Notes under the pieces: model-generated
The model's database searches: none
What the model saw: only the letters and a program-made list of their open reading frames with translations
What the model was told of the DNA's origin: nothing
NCBI GenBank assembly: GCA_947246775.1
Contig: CAMXTM010000070.1
Location: forward strand, 1 to 8,829
DNA: 8,829 bases
Direction: 5' to 3'
Source: an uncultured Clostridium sp.
GTDB lineage: Bacteria > Bacillota > Clostridia > Lachnospirales > Anaerotignaceae
Translations under genes and position numbers: made by a program
Shown: positions 5,865 to 8,829 of the stretch, in pieces
Position numbering within the stretch: the stretch's first letter is position 1
Layout: each line of letters begins with the position of its first letter

Positions 5865-5904
5865 TTTGTTTTGACTGTGGTTATTTTATCACAGTCAAAA
5901 CAAA
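5865..5904. repeat. 15-bp inverted repeat between dnaX and the divergent peptidase gene
   Basis: TTTGTTTTGACTGTG at 5865-5879 is the exact reverse complement of 5890-5904, with a 10-base centre. Neither side is followed by a T-tract, so it is not an intrinsic terminator. The centre and right arm hold the minus-strand TGATAAAAT, a candidate dnaX promoter, so it may be an operator. If transcription starts further upstream it would be a hairpin in the dnaX leader. Confidence 0.6.
5883..5891 (-). promoter_or_regulatory. Possible extended -10 promoter of dnaX
   Basis: TGATAAAAT on the minus strand (TG at 5890-5891, TAAAAT at 5883-5888), about 45 bases before the dnaX start and in the centre of the inverted repeat. 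No good -35 is seen. A TATAAA at 5923-5928 is an alternative. Confidence 0.35.
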
Positions 5905-5969
5905 AAAGAAAGAGTAGAGCATTTTATATTACAAAAGGCAATAAAATAAACAAAAAGGAGGTGTTTTAT

Positions 5970-6701
5970 ATGAGAAAAATAGAAAAATGGTGTTGTTTGT
6001 TATTATTTTTGCTGATTTTGTTTTATGGAATAACAAGAAATGAAAAACAAACTACATTACAAAAATTACTTTGTTGTAGCGAAGAAAATCATTGGCAAAT
6101 GGTAGAGGGAGTACATAGTAAAGTATATTATAAAAAGGAAAAAGGATATGCAGAAGTGATACAAAGACAAGCTGATACTTATTATAATATGATAGCAACA
6201 GATTTTGAATGGAACAAAAAAGAAAAAATTGATTTTGTACTTTTTGAAACAAAAGAGGAATTTGCTTCATCATTGTTGTATAGAGAAAAAATACCTATGG
6301 GAGTGTATTATAATGGAGTAATAGCAATTCTTTCTCCTAATTTATGGGAATATGATAAACAAGATTGGCAAGAATCGGATTATTTTTTAGAAAAAGGTCC
6401 TGTTGTGCATGAAATGATACATTTTGCAGTAGATGATAAAACAAAAGGAAATTGTGAACCATTTTTGTCAGAGGGCATAGCATTATATTATGAAAAAAAG
6501 TATACTGGTTTTGTATGGCATATAGAAGAAAATCAAAAGCAACAACAAATTACCAAAGAACAACTTAAAAAAAATTTCAGTCAGTTAGATAGTTCTGTAG
6601 CTTATTGGAAAAGCTATGAATGGGTAGAAAATTTTGTAGAATGTTATGGTGAAAAAACACTACAACAAGCCTTGAAAGAAAAAGGGGAAAAGTATTACTA
6701 A
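5970..6701 (+). CDS. Membrane-anchored HExxH zinc metallopeptidase-like protein (gluzincin type)
   Basis: A 243-residue protein with a short N-terminal signal anchor (WCCLLLFLLILFYG, 7-20, after basic residues), so the rest is probably outside the membrane. The catalytic motif is HEMIH (147-151), with a likely third zinc ligand E168 in FLSEGIALYYE about 17 residues on. This HExxH-SEGxAxY layout is typical of peptidase-MA-like gluzincins. The segment before it (VYYNGVIAILSPN, 112-124) fits the usual beta edge. The start is ATG at 5970 with AAGGAGGTG 8 bases upstream. An in-frame TTG at 5871 is rejected because it has no binding site, lies in the inverted repeat, and would bury the signal anchor. 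The gene is divergent from dnaX and precedes walR behind its own terminator. The substrate is unknown; a cell-surface role is inferred. Confidence 0.8.
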   Translation: MRKIEKWCCLLLFLLILFYGITRNEKQTTLQKLLCCSEENHWQMVEGVHSKVYYKKEKGYAEVIQRQADTYYNMIATDFEWNKKEKIDFVLFETKEEFASSLLYREKIPMGVYYNGVIAILSPNLWEYDKQDWQESDYFLEKGPVVHEMIHFAVDDKTKGNCEPFLSEGIALYYEKKYTGFVWHIEENQKQQQITKEQLKKNFSQLDSSVAYWKSYEWVENFVECYGEKTLQQALKEKGEKYY

Positions 6702-6735
6702 ATGTGAATTATGTTTTTATTTTACATTTTTATTT
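6700..6735 (+). terminator. Weak AT-rich terminator of the peptidase-like gene
   Basis: A 9-bp stem with one G-U pair (6700-6708 AAATGTGAA with 6721-6729 TTTACATTT) is followed by TTATTTATTTTTA. It begins at the stop codon. Its right arm overlaps the -35 box of the walR promoter, and some read-through into walR is likely. Confidence 0.5.
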
Positions 6736-6749
6736 ATTTTTAGTATAAT
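6721..6749 (+). promoter_or_regulatory. Sigma-A-type promoter of walR
   Basis: TTTACA (6721-6726), 17 bases, TATAAT (6744-6749): five of six matches at -35, a perfect -10 and ideal spacing. Transcription would start near 6756, giving a leader of about 68 bases before the TTG start of walR. Confidence 0.75.
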
Positions 6750-6823
6750 ATAAAAAATATAACAAAATGTAGAGAATGATTTCTGCTTTAATAAAAAGGA
6801 TATTTCATATAGGAGGTGCGGTT

Positions 6824-7519
6824 TTGCCTAAAAAAGTATTGATTGTAGATGATGAAAAAAATATTGTAGACATTATAGCATTTAATTTAAAAAAAGAAGG
6901 ATTTCAAATCATAAAAGCAGGAGATGGGGAAGAAGGACTTCGGAAGACATTTGAGTTGCAGCCTGATATTATATTACTGGACATTATGATGCCAAAAATG
7001 GACGGTTATGAAACGTGTAAAAAAATCAGGGAAAAATTACAAACACCAATTATTATGCTGACAGCAAGAGCAGAAGAAGTAGATAAGGTACTAGGTTTAG
7101 AATTAGGAGCAGATGACTATGTTACAAAACCGTTTGGTATTCGGGAATTGGTAGCAAGAGTAAAAGCAAATCTTCGTAGACAAGAGGCATTGGAAAAGCA
7201 ATCTACTGTTGTAACAGGAAATCAGCAGCAATATGGAAGAATTAGCATCAATTTAGATAGATATGAAGTACAAAAAGATGGAAAAGTTATTGATTTAACC
7301 TATAGAGAATTTGAGTTGTTGAAATTTTTAGCACATCAAAAAGGACAAGTTTTTTCCAGAGAAGCATTGTTAGAAAAAGTGTGGGGCTATGAATATTTTG
7401 GAGATGTGCGTACTGTAGATGTAACTGTAAGACGTTTGAGAGAAAAAATAGAAGATGACCCTGGAAAGCCAACAACCATATTAACAAAGAGAGGCGTGGG
7501 CTATTATTTTGATTGTTAA
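6824..7519 (+). CDS. walR: OmpR/PhoB-family response regulator, WalR (YycF) type
   Basis: WalR is the DNA-binding regulator of the WalRK system, which adjusts cell-wall hydrolase and wall-synthesis genes in Firmicutes. The 231-residue protein has a receiver domain (about 3-117) with D9/D10, phosphorylation site D53 in LLDIMMP, T80 and K102 in VTKPF. A winged-helix domain (about 135-230) carries LTYREFELLKFLA, WGYEYFGDVRTVDVTVRRLR and the wing TKRGVGYYF, all very close to the known WalR sequence as I recall it. The start chosen is TTG at 6824, 7 bases after AGGAGG, giving MPKKVLIVDDE. An in-frame ATG at 6776 would add 16 residues not seen in the family and has no good binding site. walK follows after 15 bases, so the two form an operon. 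Confidence 0.9.
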   Translation: MPKKVLIVDDEKNIVDIIAFNLKKEGFQIIKAGDGEEGLRKTFELQPDIILLDIMMPKMDGYETCKKIREKLQTPIIMLTARAEEVDKVLGLELGADDYVTKPFGIRELVARVKANLRRQEALEKQSTVVTGNQQQYGRISINLDRYEVQKDGKVIDLTYREFELLKFLAHQKGQVFSREALLEKVWGYEYFGDVRTVDVTVRRLREKIEDDPGKPTTILTKRGVGYYFDC

Positions 7520-7534
7520 GGGACAGATGAAGAA

Positions 7535-8829
7535 ATGAAAAGTTTAAAATGGAAGCTGATTGCTATGTACTTGGGTTTGGTGCTTTTGGTAATGATTGTC
7601 AGTGGCACATATATTTTGTTAAGCCTGAGAAACATCGAAATCAGTAAATCAAGGCAAGAATTAGAACGATATGCAGACAAAATAAATGACCAAGTCATTG
7701 CAGGAGGAGAAGAAGAACACTTTCAGTCAGAATTGTTAAGAACGGTTTCTAATTCGATAGGTATACAAGGTAATATATTAGATGCGAAAGGTAAAACGAT
7801 TGCCTCTACAACAGATTTGCAGCCACCATATGAAGATTATAAAAGTTCTGTTATCGTAGCAGCAATGTCAGGGGTATCTTCTTTTTCTACAGGGAAAAAA
7901 AATACGGATTCCTTTTGGTTGGCAAAGGAATGGATAAGCTATGCTACACCAGTAAAAGATGCAAATGATAATATAACCTACATCATCTTTACAAGGCTGG
8001 ACGCAAGTGATATGAAAAATAGCTTGCGAGAAACTACAAAAACAATTATTATTGCAGTAATGTTAGCACTTTTGCTGGCAGCAATCATGGGTTTTGTCTT
8101 TTCGCAAACTTTGACAGGACCAATATTGGAACTAACAAGAGGAGCAAAGAATTTAGCAGAAGGTAGTTTAAACCAAAAAATAAAAGTCCGAAGTGATGAC
8201 GAAATTGGACAACTGACTGCAAGTTTTAATAATATGGCAGCAAAATTAGAAAAAAATATTGCAGATATGTCAAAAGAGAAGAATAAATTGGAGATTATAC
8301 TGCATAATATGACAGATGGGGTACTTTCTTTTGATAAAGATGGGGAATTGATTCATGTCAATAGTGCAAGTATGGAAATGTTGGAAGTAGAGGAATTGCA
8401 TTTGACATTTTCACAATTTATAAAGAAATTTGATATAAATTCAGGTGTTTATTTAGACATGGGTCCAGAAATATCTCAAAAAGTTAATTTTCCTGTAGGA
8501 AATCGATTTATCAATGCAAGTTTTTCACCTTATGCCAGTGAAACAGAAAAAATAGCGGGTGTAGTTGTGGTATTGCAAGATATTACAGAACAGAAAAAAC
8601 TTGATGATATGAGAAAAGAATTTGTTGCGAACGTGTCCCATGAATTGAGGACACCATTGACAACAATAAAGAGCTATACAGAAACGCTTTTAGAGGGAGC
8701 ATTAGAAGATAGAGAAATTGCAGAAGAATTTTTAGGTATTGTCAATAGTGAAGCAGATAGAATGGCGTTTTTGGTAAGAGACTTGTTACAGTGGTCGCGA
8801 TGTGAGTGTAAGCAAGTGCGGGTGGAGAG
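7535..8829 (+). CDS. walK: Sensor histidine kinase, WalK (YycG) type, 3' end beyond the window
   Basis: This is the membrane kinase partner of WalR; 431 codons are visible. Order of parts: short cytoplasmic start, TM1 (about 8-30), extracellular sensing region (about 31-168), TM2 (169-189), HAMP (190-242, with DDEIGQL at 221-227), PAS (about 250-350), then the HisKA dimerisation domain with the phosphorylated H369 in NVSHELRTPLT. The ATP-binding domain lies past the right edge. This TM-sensor-TM-HAMP-PAS-HisKA layout and the pairing with WalR support WalK. PhoR-like kinases share much of it, so the name is slightly less sure than the family. The ATG at 7535 has only a weak AAGGGA site upstream, so translation is probably coupled to walR. 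An ATG at 7527 meets a stop after three codons. Confidence 0.88.
   Translation, partial: MKSLKWKLIAMYLGLVLLVMIVSGTYILLSLRNIEISKSRQELERYADKINDQVIAGGEEEHFQSELLRTVSNSIGIQGNILDAKGKTIASTTDLQPPYEDYKSSVIVAAMSGVSSFSTGKKNTDSFWLAKEWISYATPVKDANDNITYIIFTRLDASDMKNSLRETTKTIIIAVMLALLLAAIMGFVFSQTLTGPILELTRGAKNLAEGSLNQKIKVRSDDEIGQLTASFNNMAAKLEKNIADMSKEKNKLEIILHNMTDGVLSFDKDGELIHVNSASMEMLEVEELHLTFSQFIKKFDINSGVYLDMGPEISQKVNFPVGNRFINASFSPYASETEKIAGVVVVLQDITEQKKLDDMRKEFVANVSHELRTPLTTIKSYTETLLEGALEDREIAEEFLGIVNSEADRMAFLVRDLLQWSRCECKQVRVE

Noticed and set aside
5865..5904. Inverted repeat as an intrinsic terminator
   Set aside because: No T-tract follows the stem on either strand, and no gene ends here.
5871..5969. 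TTG start at 5871 extending the peptidase-like protein by 33 codons
   Set aside because: No ribosome site, it lies inside the inverted repeat, and the ATG at 5970 has a perfect site and gives a normal signal anchor.
6776..6823. ATG start at 6776 for walR
   Set aside because: It adds 16 residues not seen in the family and lacks a good ribosome site; the TTG at 6824 has AGGAGG at ideal spacing.
1..8829. CRISPR array, tRNA or rRNA genes, insertion sequences, attachment sites
   Set aside because: No regularly spaced repeats, cloverleaf or rRNA-like sequence, transposase or terminal repeats were seen.

Overview
The window is AT-rich DNA from a low-GC, endospore-forming member of the Firmicutes, most likely a clostridium and possibly of the Lachnospirales. 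The evidence is a complete spo0A, a WalR/WalK-type two-component pair, a dnaX-ybaB pair, strong AGGAGG ribosome binding sites and TTG starts. I cannot name a species from the sequence alone.

Left part (1-3446). A branched-chain amino acid carrier gene (brnQ, minus strand) runs off the left edge. Next on the minus strand is spo0A, as a single-gene unit with its own sigma-A-type promoter and terminator. Upstream of spo0A, also on the minus strand, lies a broken CYTH-domain triphosphatase gene: its N-terminal and C-terminal parts are both recognisable but in different frames, with about ten codons missing between them. Divergent from it, on the plus strand, is a DJ-1/PfpI-family gene. It shares a bidirectional terminator with a convergent minus-strand gene for a small unrecognised protein with two helix-turn-helix-like segments.

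Middle part (3447-5904). Between the small HTH-like gene and ybaB is a compact minus-strand unit missed by ordinary gene calling. It has two 9-bp direct repeats 22 bp apart, a TATAAT box, a perfect AAAGGAGG site, a 17-codon ORF (MIIITQEIIDECLLLIG) and, right after its stop codon, a strong intrinsic terminator. Upstream on the same strand come ybaB and dnaX. recR, which often follows ybaB in Firmicutes, is not there. dnaX carries an A8 run just after its proline-rich linker, where slippage would give a gamma-like short form. A 15-bp inverted repeat lies between dnaX and the divergent gene.

Right part (5905-8829). On the plus strand come a membrane-anchored HExxH zinc peptidase-like protein, then walR (TTG start) and walK, which is cut by the right edge within its histidine kinase region. 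The peptidase terminator overlaps the walR promoter. WalRK is the cell-wall homeostasis system of Firmicutes, and Spo0A is the sporulation master regulator. The other genes are housekeeping or of unknown role. The least explained item is the 17-codon unit at 3553-3743.
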